From the NCBI RefSeq assembly GCF_021917145.1, contig NC_061081.1, positions 8,580,100 to 8,644,099 on the forward strand: a stretch of 64,000 bases of DNA, given 5' to 3'. The notes under the pieces were generated by a model. It did no database searches and was not told the origin of the DNA. It was given only the letters and a program-made list of their open reading frames with translations. The stretch comes from Hypomesus transpacificus (lineage: Eukaryota > Chordata > Actinopteri > Osmeriformes > Osmeridae). Below are positions 52,817 through 64,000 of this stretch, piece by piece (position 1 is the stretch's first letter; each line of letters opens with the position of its first letter). The position numbers and the translations under genes were made by a program.

Positions 52817-54442
52817 AAGGGGGGGGGTACCTGAGGCATAGGCTCACTCAAAGCAAGACTAATGAGAAAAGAAGTCATAAGGCCAAACAAGGAGTAAGTC
52901 ACACATCTTGAATTACCTTGGTGCCCAGAAGGACACTCCCATGTAACCAGACAGAGAACCCCTGGAAACAATCTTAATTTGAGCAAAACCCCCAAAGCCA
53001 ACATGCTACCTATAATTTACCCTTATTCATGTATTACATGTATACATTTCAAGCCTTTGAATTCATGTACAGATGAAATATGTTTAAAATAAGTCTATAT
53101 TTGAGCCCTTACATTCTGCTTGAGTGAAACCAAACATACAGCATTCGGTTTGCCTTTCCACCACAAATTCTAATGTGTCTTCCAGTCTGTCAATGCAGAC
53201 AGAAGACTTGACATTTTCTGCTCTGTACCAATACCATGCAGTTTACAACTATGACCTTTTCCACTGCCAGGGCATAGCAGTCCAACAGCAGTTTGCATTC
53301 GCTTTCCAACATGTAACATCAGTTAGACTAGTACTCTGTTACTAGAATGACTTTCAATTCACCCAGTTTTTAGGTTACATCTCTATCACAAGCTACAGTA
53401 TTTAAAATACCAATTTTTAACACTATAGTCTACAACTAAAAACACATTTCACATTCCATCCTAGTATAACCATATGAATCCAGTTCTCAAAAACGGTTCC
53501 TCCTTACTATGTCTCCACAAAATGTAGTTTCACCCCTTAGTCTTAATCTCCTAGGTAACCGGGGTGAAACCATCCTCCCCCTTGACCTGTCCCTGAGAGC
53601 TTTTTTTCCCTTTGGAACATTGTTCCTAACACTTGAATGGATTGCTCCCTAATTCATCGCAGCATGAGAAATCTAATACAAAGACCAAAGAAGTCAGGAT
53701 CTGGGGACTTGTCTACACAGACATATTTACAAAGACTTACATAAAGACAGACAGATTAAGGGGTCAAAAAACAACTGGTTGACTCAAGAACATGCACTAT
53801 AAGGCTAGAATCGTTAGAACAGTTATTAACTTGTTTCCAATTGTGCAGAGGAGTTAAATGCTTCAGGCAAAAGCAATTAAAGAATTATGAGATATTGTCT
53901 GACACACAAAGCCTACATTTTTCTACAACAAATGTTATGAGTCCCCTATGGATTCATGCAATTTACAGTAGCCTACTAAATGAAATAAACATTTAATGTT
54001 TAAAAAAGAGGCAAACATCTGTTTACAATTTACTGGACTCACGGATCTAGTTGATGTCAGCCAGTGTAATTTGTATAAAAGACCGACTACTACCCATGTG
54101 TAAGTGGATTCAATTAGTACGTTTGACCTCGAGGAATTAGTTTATCTGCATTTTAAGCAGTAGCCTATAATGATGGCAATGGTTTCGTAACCCCGCTTTA
54201 TTCTCTCTAGTCCACATTTTGAATACTGTAAACTGTGACAAAATAGGACAAATTAAGGTTAGGTGAAATCCATATATTTTTTTAAGATTCCCGGAACTTT
54301 ACGTGAAAACATTTAACAGCCACCTAATTTCTTAATCACATAGGTTAGGCTTCATCACAAACACAGCTGCACTGAGTAAACCTACTTGATTGCAGACCCT
54401 TAAAGTCAAACTGGTCATAACAAATATCAATACTTGACTCAC

Positions 54443-54760
54443 CGTTTATTACAGACAGAAGGGTAGGACACATACTAAATAATCCGCAAGGATAACGTAG
54501 TGGTTAGTAAGAGCGCTTTCCAGAGACTGAAAAGGTGTCGCGTTGTAATTTGTTCGTTGGTGCAGCATCGGTGTCCTCTGTAGCTGCTGCTCAGGAGGAG
54601 ACCAGCAGGAATTAGTGAAGGGCGGCAAAGGCGGCAGTAGCATCAGCAGCGACCAAGGCGGTCGCGTGCATTCTCTCAAACGTGATTGGTCCAGGTGAAC
54701 GCGATGCGACCACCCCTTGCTTGCGGCCCAGCGCGCGACACTATAGGAGGCTGCGACAAG
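54443..54760 (-). promoter_or_regulatory. fhdc1: fhdc1 first non-coding exon and promoter
   Basis: On the minus strand a donor (AAACG|GTGAGTCAAG) ends an exon at 54443. About 54670-54760 is CpG-richer than its surroundings (GCGATGCGACC, AGCGCGCGACA) with an ATTGG/CCAAT box at 54684-54688 and no strong TATA box, fitting a housekeeping-type promoter. The leader holds upstream ATGs, including a 19-codon frame from 54671 to a stop at 54612. Position just 5' of fhdc1 on its strand supports the assignment. Confidence 0.6.
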
Positions 54761-57700
54761 TGGTGCACTTCTCTCTCTTCCGGTCTATTGTTTTGTTATT
54801 ACAAGGTGATGTATTGTTATGTGTGACCGGTTAATGCACCAGTCTAGGAAATAATGTTTCCTGTAGAATTTTAATTACAAATAAAAAATTGAAAATACAA
54901 AAAGGCACTCAAGTCTTAACTACTCTGCCTTAGTTAGTTGATGTCTAATCACTTGATAAACTCTTAATGGAACTGATTGTTTGACTCTATTAGTTAGTCA
55001 TTGCCCAGACAGAAATAGATACATTAATAATTGAATGAAACACCTGCAGGGTATTCATTAAAAAAAGGCATGAATGAATTAGTTCTCAGTGCATTTGAAA
55101 CCTCATTTCTAACCACACCCTTTCCTTCTCACTTACCCTGCAGCTATCTATCTCTTGCTGAGGTGTATAATACAAGTTTTACTCAACTGGAGATTTGGAG
55201 CAATTATGAAAAACAGGGAGAGCAAATTATTTTTGTGTTAATTATCTTGAGAAGGAATTTTAGTACATTGCAGTTGACATTGGTTGTTGATGCAAACCTA
55301 ATTTGGGATTATCTAAATTAAAATGATTCCAAAATAAATAGCAAAAATCACAGGCACACTTCATTCCATGACTGTCAAATTTTGTGTTCCATGCGAAGGA
55401 TAAAACATGTTTTCCGTAAGTACAAAACACACAATGACATCATGCTGATGTTAGTCAAAACCATTGCCTTGTTTTGGTGTCCTTGGGGAGGCGGATGGCT
55501 TGCATGTGTGCTGTATAGATGCTTGATGAGCACTTAAGCAAATGGGCCTCTAACCCTTGTGTAATAGCATAGATTGGCTGTCACTTTGTATGCTAGATCA
55601 GCAGATCTGTTGACAAACATGCATATAGGGATCAGATTTAGAACACACACTTGTGTGTGAATGTTTGTGTGGGGTTGGTACTGTCACCATGGTGCCATAT
55701 AAATGCTGACAGTTGTTGCAATCGAGTCACACTTGAAATGCCAAAGTTAATTCATGGCTTTTGTTTCGCATTACCTGTTGGCTATCAAAATAACATTATT
55801 AAGATCTGTATTTCACATGTTCTAACCATACTTTTTGACAGTTCTAGATCCCCCCCAGACACAGAATAATACATAGGGAGAAAGATGGGCAAGATGTGTA
55901 TTCACTATTGACACCATGCACCCTGGGCCTGTCACATCTATTTTTAATACATATGGGAAAGATTTAACTTTTGAATTGGCCCGTGAAGTCGGTGAAACCA
56001 AAAATGACAGCGTTTGATGTATTCCCAAGCTCTGGAGCTTGGTTGATAAATGGCAGAGCCTGGGGCCGTGCTTATTGTAGAACATCTCTGGCTCCTGGAG
56101 AGTCTGTAAGCTTCCAGCCTTACATTATAATGTTGGTTTACATTACATTTAACACAGAGGTTCCACCCCACATCCTCTCTATGTTTAAGAGGATAATCAA
56201 GTTCCTGTGAAGTTTATAAAAGAAGCTGGGTGTGGTATTGATGAAAAGAAAAGTTGTCCACCTGTAGAAGCCACAACTCAAAGGAAATGGACCTGGAAGG
56301 AGACCAAGCTGCAACATGACCCATCTACCCCCCCAAGATCCCTACACTGAAGCACTATTAAGTCAATAGAGGTGCACCCAATCTCAATAGTGAAGGACCA
56401 TAACAAAAAATCTAAAGCATTGGTCTAAGGACAGTGCCTCTGCACACTAGGCTTTGGTGGTAGCATGAACAAATGCATCATAAGAAAACATGAAATCTAC
56501 TGGAAACAAATTGAATCCTTCTTTTCTGAAGGTACATTTTTATTTAATTTTTCCCAAAAGATGTTACACAACATTCAGAAACCAGTTTTGGAACATTTGT
56601 TAATAATCATGTCATTTTTACAAGATAGAACTCCACAAGTCTTCAGAAAGAGAGTGCCCTGCGGCAGCATCAATACACTTTTTTATCCCAGGTAAAGAGG
56701 AAATTACAAATATATATGTTCATCTATGTTTACATCAGAAAGTTTGTGAACACCAGATTGTTGTACAATTTACACGCACACACACTCGCTATACGAAGGA
56801 AAGACAAAGCAACAAAGTCAAAGGAAAGTCAAAGTTGGTTTAAAATACCAGTCCTCTCAAAAATGATTCAACCCAAATAAATGAGGTTAGCAGCTCAGAC
56901 AGATAATGCTGGTCTTTCCTATGTACAAACAGTTTCATTCCGTTTTGGTTTACATATCATTCATTTCTTAAAATGTGTTGTCTTTATTTGCAAAAATACA
57001 TAAATGTGTGGTATAATATCCTAAAAAGCAGAAAGATACATACAGTAACATTTCAAAAAGTCTGAATGTCATTAGTGTCTGTGTGATTGCTGTCCAACGC
57101 TGGCATGTTGCTAACGATCCCACGAGGAAACGTGTTCCGTTCGTGTGCATGTATTTGATTGGTCCATTATCCACATCTGACCAGTTTGGGACTGAAACTG
57201 GCTGAGTGTTGGTATTTTTTTAATTACTTATTAAATGTTTCTTCATTGAGGCATATGTGCAATGTGATAGTACTGGAGTGCAACATCAAACAACAGGGCA
57301 GGTAAACAGACAGATACAAGGCACGTCAAGTAGCAAAGGTAAGGCTGGACCTTTAACTTATCTGGAATTACTCAAATGTAAAATTCAAGCAATTTCATGA
57401 TTTTAATCCTACAGACAGAGGGTGAATGAGAAAGTATTTCTTAAAGCTGGACATCATTAGGTTCTACAAATTGAATGACAATCCTGGGACTGACTTGGGA
57501 AAATGAACGAATGAAAGACAGGTGCACAGGTTTAGCTCACACTGTATATACAGTGATTTCCTGACAACCTGAACACATTCCTACTGTCATACATTTGTTA
57601 AAACCTATGTCATATCATGGTTGTGGTGCATCATTTAATCCTAATGATTACTTCCCCAAGGACCACTCACATATGGGTGACCAGATATTTATACATTTTT

Positions 57701-58050
57701 ACAAACCCCTTTCTCCGAAAGTGGAGATGTCAAAATGTTAGAAGTACTGTCCTACTGAAGCACTAATGTAGCACCACCTCTTCTGCTAGGCTGATATCCA
57801 TCATTCATATGCTGGAGTAAAATAGGCCTTACACATTCCTAACATATTTAGTCTTCAACTGCTTCTAACTTGATCGTCAGAACTTACAAAAGTGCTTTCC
57901 CCATGATTTTCGAAAGTTCTGCCGCAGTTCAAGTAAAAAAGATGAAGAAAAGAGATGACTAACTTCACTACACAGTATGTCAAAGAATCCCATCAATAGA
58001 AGAAAATAGGAGCATCACTTAGATTTTTTTACTTTGAGTGATATTTATAT
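54761..58050. other. fhdc1-arfip1 intergenic region
   Basis: No gene recognised. Open frames on both strands are short and unlike known families. Further AATAAA signals on the minus strand (for example 56983-56988) could serve longer arfip1 3' UTR forms. Confidence 0.5.
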
Positions 58051-58058
58051 ATAACCTC

Positions 58059-58064
58059 TTTATT
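58059..58064 (-). terminator. arfip1: Poly(A) signal, arfip1
   Basis: TTTATT on the plus strand is AATAAA on the arfip1 strand. It is the first canonical hexamer after the stop at 58259-58261 and gives a 3' UTR of about 215 nt. Longer forms ending near 56.97 kb are possible. Confidence 0.45.
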
Positions 58065-58258
58065 TTTTTCTTTCTTAGTTTGATTTCTTTGTTTTTTTGC
58101 TTTGCCTAAGAGGTACACAATTCTGAAAGAAAAATAGGAATAATATTAAGCTTGGAGAGAAGCTTTTGAATTGCTTCTCTGGAATTCTGGAATCTTCCCT
58201 TGCCGCCAAAACTCTCAATTGAACCCGAGAGAGGTTTTTAAAGAGAGGTTGAGGGTGT

Positions 58259-60872
58259 TTAGTGCTGCTCCAGCCAAGATGGAGTGTCTCCACCGGGCAT
58301 TTTCAATTTGATATGGAACTGCTTGAGCGTCTGTTCCAGCTGCTGCTGGTTCCCTGCATAGTATGCTGCTATGGCATTGTGGAAGAGGGTTAGCTGGTTG
58401 TGCAAAACCTTCACCTTGAGGAAAAAAATAATACAGCAGGTTAAGTCACTCCAGATTGTAAATGCTCTAAACCATTAGGGGATTTCTCTCTTGACAGAAA
58501 ACTGTGATTGATTGATACAAAGCTCTCCCAGTGTAATGTGCAGTTGTACTAAGTACACACTTTAGACAGGGGAGCCAAATGAAAGGTTTGTTGAAGAGCT
58601 TCTGCTAATGTGCAGCCTGTAAATCCTTGCTTTCAAAGATCAGCTAAGGTCAGCTATGTTAGTTAAGTAAAACCGAATTAATTCTAACAATCTGCACTCT
58701 GTTTACCGACACTCAGGGCCGGCCCAAGCCTTTATGGGGCCTTAAGCAGATTTGATTTGGGGGCCCCTCTGAATTTGTATAATTACCATTAAAATAATAT
58801 ATATAATTTTTGAATTAAGCCCTAATTTAATGTGTTCTTGGGGGCCCTCTGGTGGCCACGGGAGAAGCAGCTGCTTAGTTCACTTATGCCTTGGCCGGCT
58901 CTGCCAACACTGTACATATTTAGGCACACATATCAGTTTCTGAAAGAAGCCCATCTTCAATCCTACCTTATTTTCCTCCAGGAACTTAAGCTTGACGGAC
59001 ACATCATTGCGCATCTTCTCATACTTGTCACGATGGATCTGGAACTGCAGCTGGGACTGCTCTATCTTGGGCAGGGTGGTGGCATCACGGGGGCCCAGGT
59101 TCAGCTCCTCCAGGTCCGTACGGTACGCATCATACTCAACCCTGGAGAGGAGGGCAAGGGTCAACCACTGACTTTATTTGAAGTGTATTCTATCTTAGGG
59201 GATACTCCAGTAGTACATCAAACTAAAATGTGATTAAACTGGAAAAAAAAGTAACAAAATATGTTGAATATTTATAATACGTAATTCTATGTGTAAATAC
59301 TATGTAAATACTATAGTAAAAATAAAATGAAAGCTGTGCCACATTCTGTGTCTGTGCAGCAGACAACACAAGAGGGTGAAGGGGGACATCATCACTGCTA
59401 TTACCTGGCTGTTTCATACTGTTTGATGTTGATGATGGTGTCCTCAATTGTTTTGTCCACCAGGGTGTTGACACTGCTGATGAAGAAGGTGATGGCTCCT
59501 AAAAGGGTTTCTCCATTTTTGGACAAGAGCTTTTGGGTATCAGCGTTGTAGCCAAACTCCTCCTGAAAGAGGAAACATTCACACACACACACACACACAC
59601 AATACACAGTTATTAAGACTTGTAAGTCTCACACACAAACACTATAATTTAAAGACAGGTGTGTGTGTGTGTGTGTGTGTAGACATCTGATAACACAGAA
59701 GTAACATGGGATACCCAGTTTACGACCCAAATTTGTCTTTACAACTGACACGTTTACACAGCAACCGTAAACAAAACAGATTGTTAATGCTCCACCATAT
59801 ACGGAAAAAAAAAATTTAGTTGGTGCATGCATTAATAATGCACCACCAGTATAACTTTTATTTTCATGTGTTTTGATTCATTCACATGAAATGAATGCAG
59901 ATTTATCACATTTTTATTACAGGTTGCCTTACCAAACCTGCATAATAATATAAACAGGACCATACTGAACATGAATCAACACTGATATATGACATCAATA
60001 ATATACTATTGCTAAGGTTTCTGAAGTATACATAGACTGTTAAGAACAAAGAAAAAGAAGACTGTATGTATGTATGAACACATTTATAAGAAGAATACTC
60101 CATGAGGTGTTTGAGAAGCTAGACCAGCAGTCTGGAACCAGAGCTTCGTTGGTAAAGGTGATGCTTTTGGGGCAAACCCGGAAGTGATGGGACATCTAGG
60201 GCTTACGTGGAGTTCAGGCGACTTGAGGCTGAGGTCGGCGAAGGCGTCTCCCAGCTGCCTCTGTGTCTGCATCATCTGGGACAGCTGATTGGCCAGAGTC
60301 TGGGCCAGCTTCACCACGTTCTCGTACTTCCTCTTGTTGTCTCTCAGCACCTCGATCTGGGCCTCCAGCTCCAAGTCCACGGTCCGAGAGCCGCGGCCCA
60401 GCTTCTCTGACAGGATCTGTCTGGTGCACTGGTGCCAGAAGGGAGGGGAGGGGGGGCACATAGGGACAGCTAGGGTTAGTGTCAGGCTACTGGTATTTGG
60501 CATCCATTGTTGATTGCTACTCACAGTTTATATCAACCTACACAAGGATGAGTATTTAAAACCTAGTTAAAGAGAAGAAATAACTAATAGCTCCTCAGTC
60601 ACTTCAATGATGTTGTATATGAAGTCAAACAGTAGTTAAACATGACTAGAGATCACTACACCTATTGGTGAGCACGTGTGTGATATTGATACTGTGATTG
60701 TGTGTGAGGGAGTGTAAGAATGTGAACACGTGTGTGTGTGTATGTGTGAGACAGAGCTGCCAGCAGCAGATGCCAGTGGCTTCAGTCCCCCTGCTGAGAT
60801 CCCAACAGACTGGGAGAGAACCCAATGAGGAAGAGAAGAGGTAGGGAGAAATCAAAAAAGGAAAAGGAGAAA

Positions 60873-60908
<36 letters not shown>

Positions 60909-63632
60909 TTTTTTTACTTTGTAGGTGTTGACGCTCCACTTCCTCACTAGGTCCAGCTTCTCCATGGCCGGGTTCTTCAGGTCGTCTGCCAGAACCACAG
61001 CTCCGCTCTGGGAGGGCCCTCTCATAGTGCCTGTACAGAACGACCATGTGTTTGCTATGGGAGTCACTGCGCACAACATTAACCAACCATGACGCAGTGG
61101 TGGAGACTACAGTCCCGCTGGAACAATGTACAGCTAAGAGTACAGTAACAGAAGGGTATTTATGTGTTGTTGTTTCTTTCAACAACAACAGCAACAATGA
61201 TTTATTTTGTGAATGGAAAACAACTAAATTGGGATTGTTTTTAGTTGAGCAAGGAAGAATAAATCTGCAAGGAGCGACATCAGCCAGGCTGAGCAGTACG
61301 AGAGGGGAACAGGCTGCAGGGAGAAATGGTCATTGAAAGTCCGGTAAAGACGCAAGCTTGGCAGACCCAGCAGAGTGTTAGCGCATGAGGAAGACCGTCC
61401 GTGCTAGCAATACTTCCCCAACAGTGTTAGCGGTCACCAGGGGTCACAAAGAAGGTACAAACCGAAAGTGAGAGGGCATCCGGCACAGCACGGACAAGCA
61501 GATGAGGAGGGTGTCAGGAAACTGCCATTACGTCAGGTGATGAACAGGAAGAGGAGGGGGGGGGGGGGGGGGGGGGGGGGAGTTGTGTCTGAAACTAACC
61601 CGTCTGCTAACCCGGACCAAAGAAGAGGGAGAGAGATAAGCCTAATCAGAAGTAGCAATACAGTATAGCTGCTGTTAGTGCTGGGTGTAGCTAGCGACAG
61701 GTCCACAACATCTCTCTCTCTCTCGGTACCTGTCTCAGCCTGACTATCGCTGGCAGAGCGTGCCAGGCGGCTAGCCACGGCCGAGCTGGGAGCCACAGAT
61801 GCCACAGGAGACGTGGGCTGGCTCGCTGACCCTGGGAACAGTCAGAGTAGCTGTTAGAGAGCTCCGTTCCACACCACACCCTGTACCGCTAGGGCTGAAA
61901 CCTGGAGGTGAAGGTGTGCGTTTGCAAGATGGACTAATGGAGCTGCATTATGATAATAGCCTAAACCACCTAGATGAAATCTCATTTAAAGAGAGTGGTG
62001 CTACTGCAATTCAACTCCAACTTCTTCTTTATTCATTTCCAGGTGTGCGCAAATATCAACATGACCTGGGGCAGGGACAGCCCCAACTTGACACGGCAAC
62101 AACAGACTCTGTTGCCAAGGGGGAAGAAGGGGGATTTATTTACATTTGTAATCGAGGAAGTTGTAATGACATGGAAATGCGGGAGCCACAAAATGGAGAT
62201 CAGAGGCAATTCATTAAAACTCAATTGGAAGGCCTCCTTTATAAATTCAAATGTCTCTCCTCTGCCGCTAGGTAGAGCAGGGCAGTTTGTCAGGGAACAC
62301 ACACTAAGCTACTCACGTTTCCCTGTTGGATGTGGCAAAACGCAATGCAGGCAAAAATACCACAATACACTGAGGAAGAGTCTCATTAAATAGTCAAATT
62401 CATTACTATCTAGCTCTCTGTTTGAGCACACAGCTGCCTCAGACAAAAGAAAACAGCGGCATAAAAGAAAAAACAATGACATTCAGTAAACCAGCCGTTT
62501 GAAGAGGAAACAGCACGTTGAAAGTGAAATGTTGAGAAGCAATAGATGCTTTAAACCAGGGGTGTTCAAGTTCGGGTCCTCGGGGTCCACTGTCCTGTAT
62601 GTTAGTGTGACATAGGATAGTGGACCCTGAAGACCAGGATTGAACACCCCTGCTTTAAACCAATGACCCGACATGCGTTTTGGGCAACATTTCAGTGGAG
62701 TTGACTGGATATTGCTGCTACCTCTGTATGGTCCTGATTCAATGATGCCTTCTGCTGAGGCGAAGCTGCTGTTGCTGACGTGTGCCTCTGAGACGCTCAG
62801 GGCTCCGGGGGGGCCTCGGGAGGAGTCCTGGGGGGGGGGACAAGTGACACACCAGGAAGTGTGAGCATGTGATGAGCGTATGTGTGTGTGGGGTGAGGGG
62901 GGGGGGGCATAGACTGTCTTTCAAACTTCTATACAAAGTCACTTCACACACCGGCATGTAGCAAGACCAATCTTTTTGACAGGCTGGGTTCATGTCGAGA
63001 AACCAAAGCCTCCAACTTTGTCCAGACAGTCTTAATCAGTTCATTATAAGGTGGAGGACAGAGGCTCAGTCTTGTTGGGCAAACTGCTGATTTCGACATG
63101 TTCCAAGAAACAAAAGCAACTGTCTTTGGCCTGCTCTGCGCTAAGCTTCGATCTACTTGTATGTACTTGCTCAATTGAATTGAACCATACGAGGCTGTGG
63201 TTACAAAGTTTGTTTGAACTTCATTTAAACTGCTCTCAGTTTTGACAATGTCCATGTATGACTTGTAATGACTGGATGTAACTGTGGACTGGACTCCATT
63301 GTATTCTAGTGTACATTTACGCACCACCATACACCTAGGTGTCCTTTCCTGTTCTTGAATTCTGCAAATGACAAATTACAGTTCACACAGTGGGACAGAA
63401 TGTACGGTTTGTGTGAATGATATCCATGTTTACAATGTGTTTGGAGTGTGTGTATTAAGCCGGTTGTGTGCAGTGTGCAGGATATCTGTGTGTGGCTGTG
63501 TGCGTTTGGTTGTGAGCATGCGTGAAGGTTTGTCCTCACCCTTGTGAACACATCTTCGTGGCCGTCGTCCAGGCCTCCATTGCTGGTGACGGAGATCTCA
63601 GCTGCAGGACTTCTAAGGGCCTCCTCTGTCAT
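58259..63632 (-). CDS. arfip1: Arfaptin-1 (BAR-domain ARF/ARL1 effector)
   Basis: Arfaptin-1 binds ARL1 and ARF GTPases and PI4P at the trans-Golgi and regulates vesicle formation through a crescent-shaped BAR (AH) dimer. Coding exons, 5' to 3' on the minus strand: 63632-63540, 62827-62722, 61831-61730, 61030-60918, 60428-60207, 59562-59405, 59141-58967, 58414-58259. All are in phase, giving 374 aa against 373 in human. The start [19 protein letters not shown] parallels the human N-terminus. The variable linker spans about residues 32-115. The amphipathic helix [20 protein letters not shown] precedes the BAR domain, about 139-345 ([70 protein letters not shown]). The C-terminus is [19 protein letters not shown]. 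The linker exons at 62.7 and 61.7 kb are the least certain. Confidence 0.95.
58714..58903. mobile_element. hAT-like MITE in an arfip1 intron
   Basis: A 190-bp element starting CAGGGCCGGCCCAAGCC and ending GGCCGGCTCTG, giving inverted ends of about 16 bp with a few mismatches. Flanks CCGACACT (58706-58713) and CCAACACT (58904-58911) form an 8-bp target duplication with one mismatch, as expected for hAT. It is non-coding and lies between the last two coding exons. Confidence 0.85.
60875..60906. repeat. (AT)n microsatellite
   Basis: About 15 AT units in an arfip1 intron, only about 12 nt downstream of the donor at 60917 on the gene's strand. Confidence 0.95.
61556..61580. repeat. G25 homopolymer
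   Basis: Twenty-five consecutive G on the plus strand, preceded by a GAGGA phrase, in an arfip1 intron. The length is likely to vary between reads or individuals. Confidence 0.9.
62557..62652. mobile_element. Short hAT-like MITE with perfect 8-bp target duplication
   Basis: A 96-bp element, CAGGGGTGTTCAA...TTGAACACCCCTG, with inverted ends extending about 40 bp each (nearly the whole element) and few mismatches. It is flanked on both sides by CTTTAAAC (62549-62556 and 62653-62660). An 8-bp duplication and CAGGG ends mark it as a non-autonomous hAT element, in an arfip1 intron. Confidence 0.92.
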
Positions 63633-63641
63633 GGTGCTTTC
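63633..63641 (-). other. arfip1: 5' UTR part of the arfip1 start-codon exon
   Basis: On the minus strand an acceptor (ctcctcgcag) ends just above 63641, leaving nine leader bases (GAAAGCACC) before the ATG. The first, non-coding exon and promoter must lie beyond, probably outside this window; 63642-64000 shows nothing recognisable. Confidence 0.7.
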
Positions 63642-64000
63642 CTGCGAGGAGAGCAGAAGAACTCCACGTGAAACACTGGAGCGGACACAGCTTTAGAAAG
63701 GGGAGTCCTGTAGAGTGATCTGTCAAATGTTTGGATGTGAACCAAGAGAGAGGGAAGGGGGAGGCTCCATGCAGAAGTTTGGCAGGTGTGGGCTGCCATC
63801 TTGTGGGCAAGATGGTCCAACTTTGATTTCAGACTGTAACCATAACCATGGAAACGTCATCCCACATAGCCACACTGAGTCATGCACAGAGCAGGAGTAA
63901 CATACAGACGAGCGCACGCTTAAGAACCAAGGCTGTTCATTCATCATCCTCTGTAGCAGTGTTACACACTGGGATGGTTTGGCTGTGTCAAGGATTTGTT

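Larger units (their letters stand above)
45210..54442 (-). other. fhdc1: fhdc1 first intron (about 9 kb)
   Basis: Lies between the non-coding first exon and the start-codon exon, whose acceptor is probably the cccacccag ending at about 45210. Apart from the repeats listed separately, there is a GT microsatellite at 52770-52814 and CA tracts near 46845 and 48430. Two open frames on the minus strand (46289-46537 and 46589-46939) lack family resemblance and convincing splice context. No other gene recognised. Confidence 0.5.

Noticed and set aside
54449..54679. 76-codon minus-strand frame as a protein-coding exon
   Set aside because: Its listed start is not an ATG and the exon sits in the fhdc1 leader; treated as uORF material only.

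Overview
This is ordinary nuclear DNA of a ray-finned (teleost) fish. The evidence is intron-rich vertebrate genes with canonical GT/AG junctions, a fish-type FISNA-NACHT-LRR-B30.2 NLR gene, many CA/GA/CT microsatellites, and small DNA transposons of kinds common in teleosts (Tc1-like, hAT-like, TTAA-family). Some repeats resemble those I associate with smelts and salmonids, but this does not fix the species. No prokaryotic, viral or CRISPR features were seen.

Layout. About 0.6-7.4 kb (+): one NLRC3-like innate immune receptor, reconstructed as 11 coding exons and 1212 aa, open throughout. About 7.6-28.3 kb (-): trim2, a RING E3 ligase. Ten coding exons between 9575 and 15662 give 744 aa. Two candidate non-coding first exons lie near 18.1 kb and 28.2 kb, and the introns are full of simple repeats, including a 24-bp minisatellite with higher-order structure. 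About 28.3-33.3 kb: apparently gene-free, with a broken Tc1-like transposon and a cluster of CTCF-like motifs. About 33.3-54.7 kb (-): fhdc1, a formin. Eleven coding exons between 36011 and 45183 give 1192 aa; the long first intron contains small transposons, and the non-coding first exon is at 54.4-54.7 kb. About 58.1-63.6 kb (-), running past the right edge at its 5' end: arfip1 (arfaptin-1), eight coding exons and 374 aa, with two hAT-like miniature elements in its introns.

The order arfip1 - fhdc1 - trim2, all on one strand, is the order I recall for human 4q31.3, so this is a conserved vertebrate block. The NLR gene lies tail-to-tail with trim2 and appears to be a fish-specific neighbour. 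The genes do not form one pathway: the NLR is an immune sensor, trim2 a neuronal E3 ligase, fhdc1 an actin/microtubule regulator linked to Golgi and cilia, and arfip1 a trans-Golgi BAR protein. All exon boundaries were placed by eye from splice signals, reading phase and remembered protein families; no alignment or transcript data were available. I found no convincing new biological system. The most interesting items are the NLR-trim2 convergence, the CTCF-like cluster, the higher-order minisatellite and several cleanly delimited miniature transposons.
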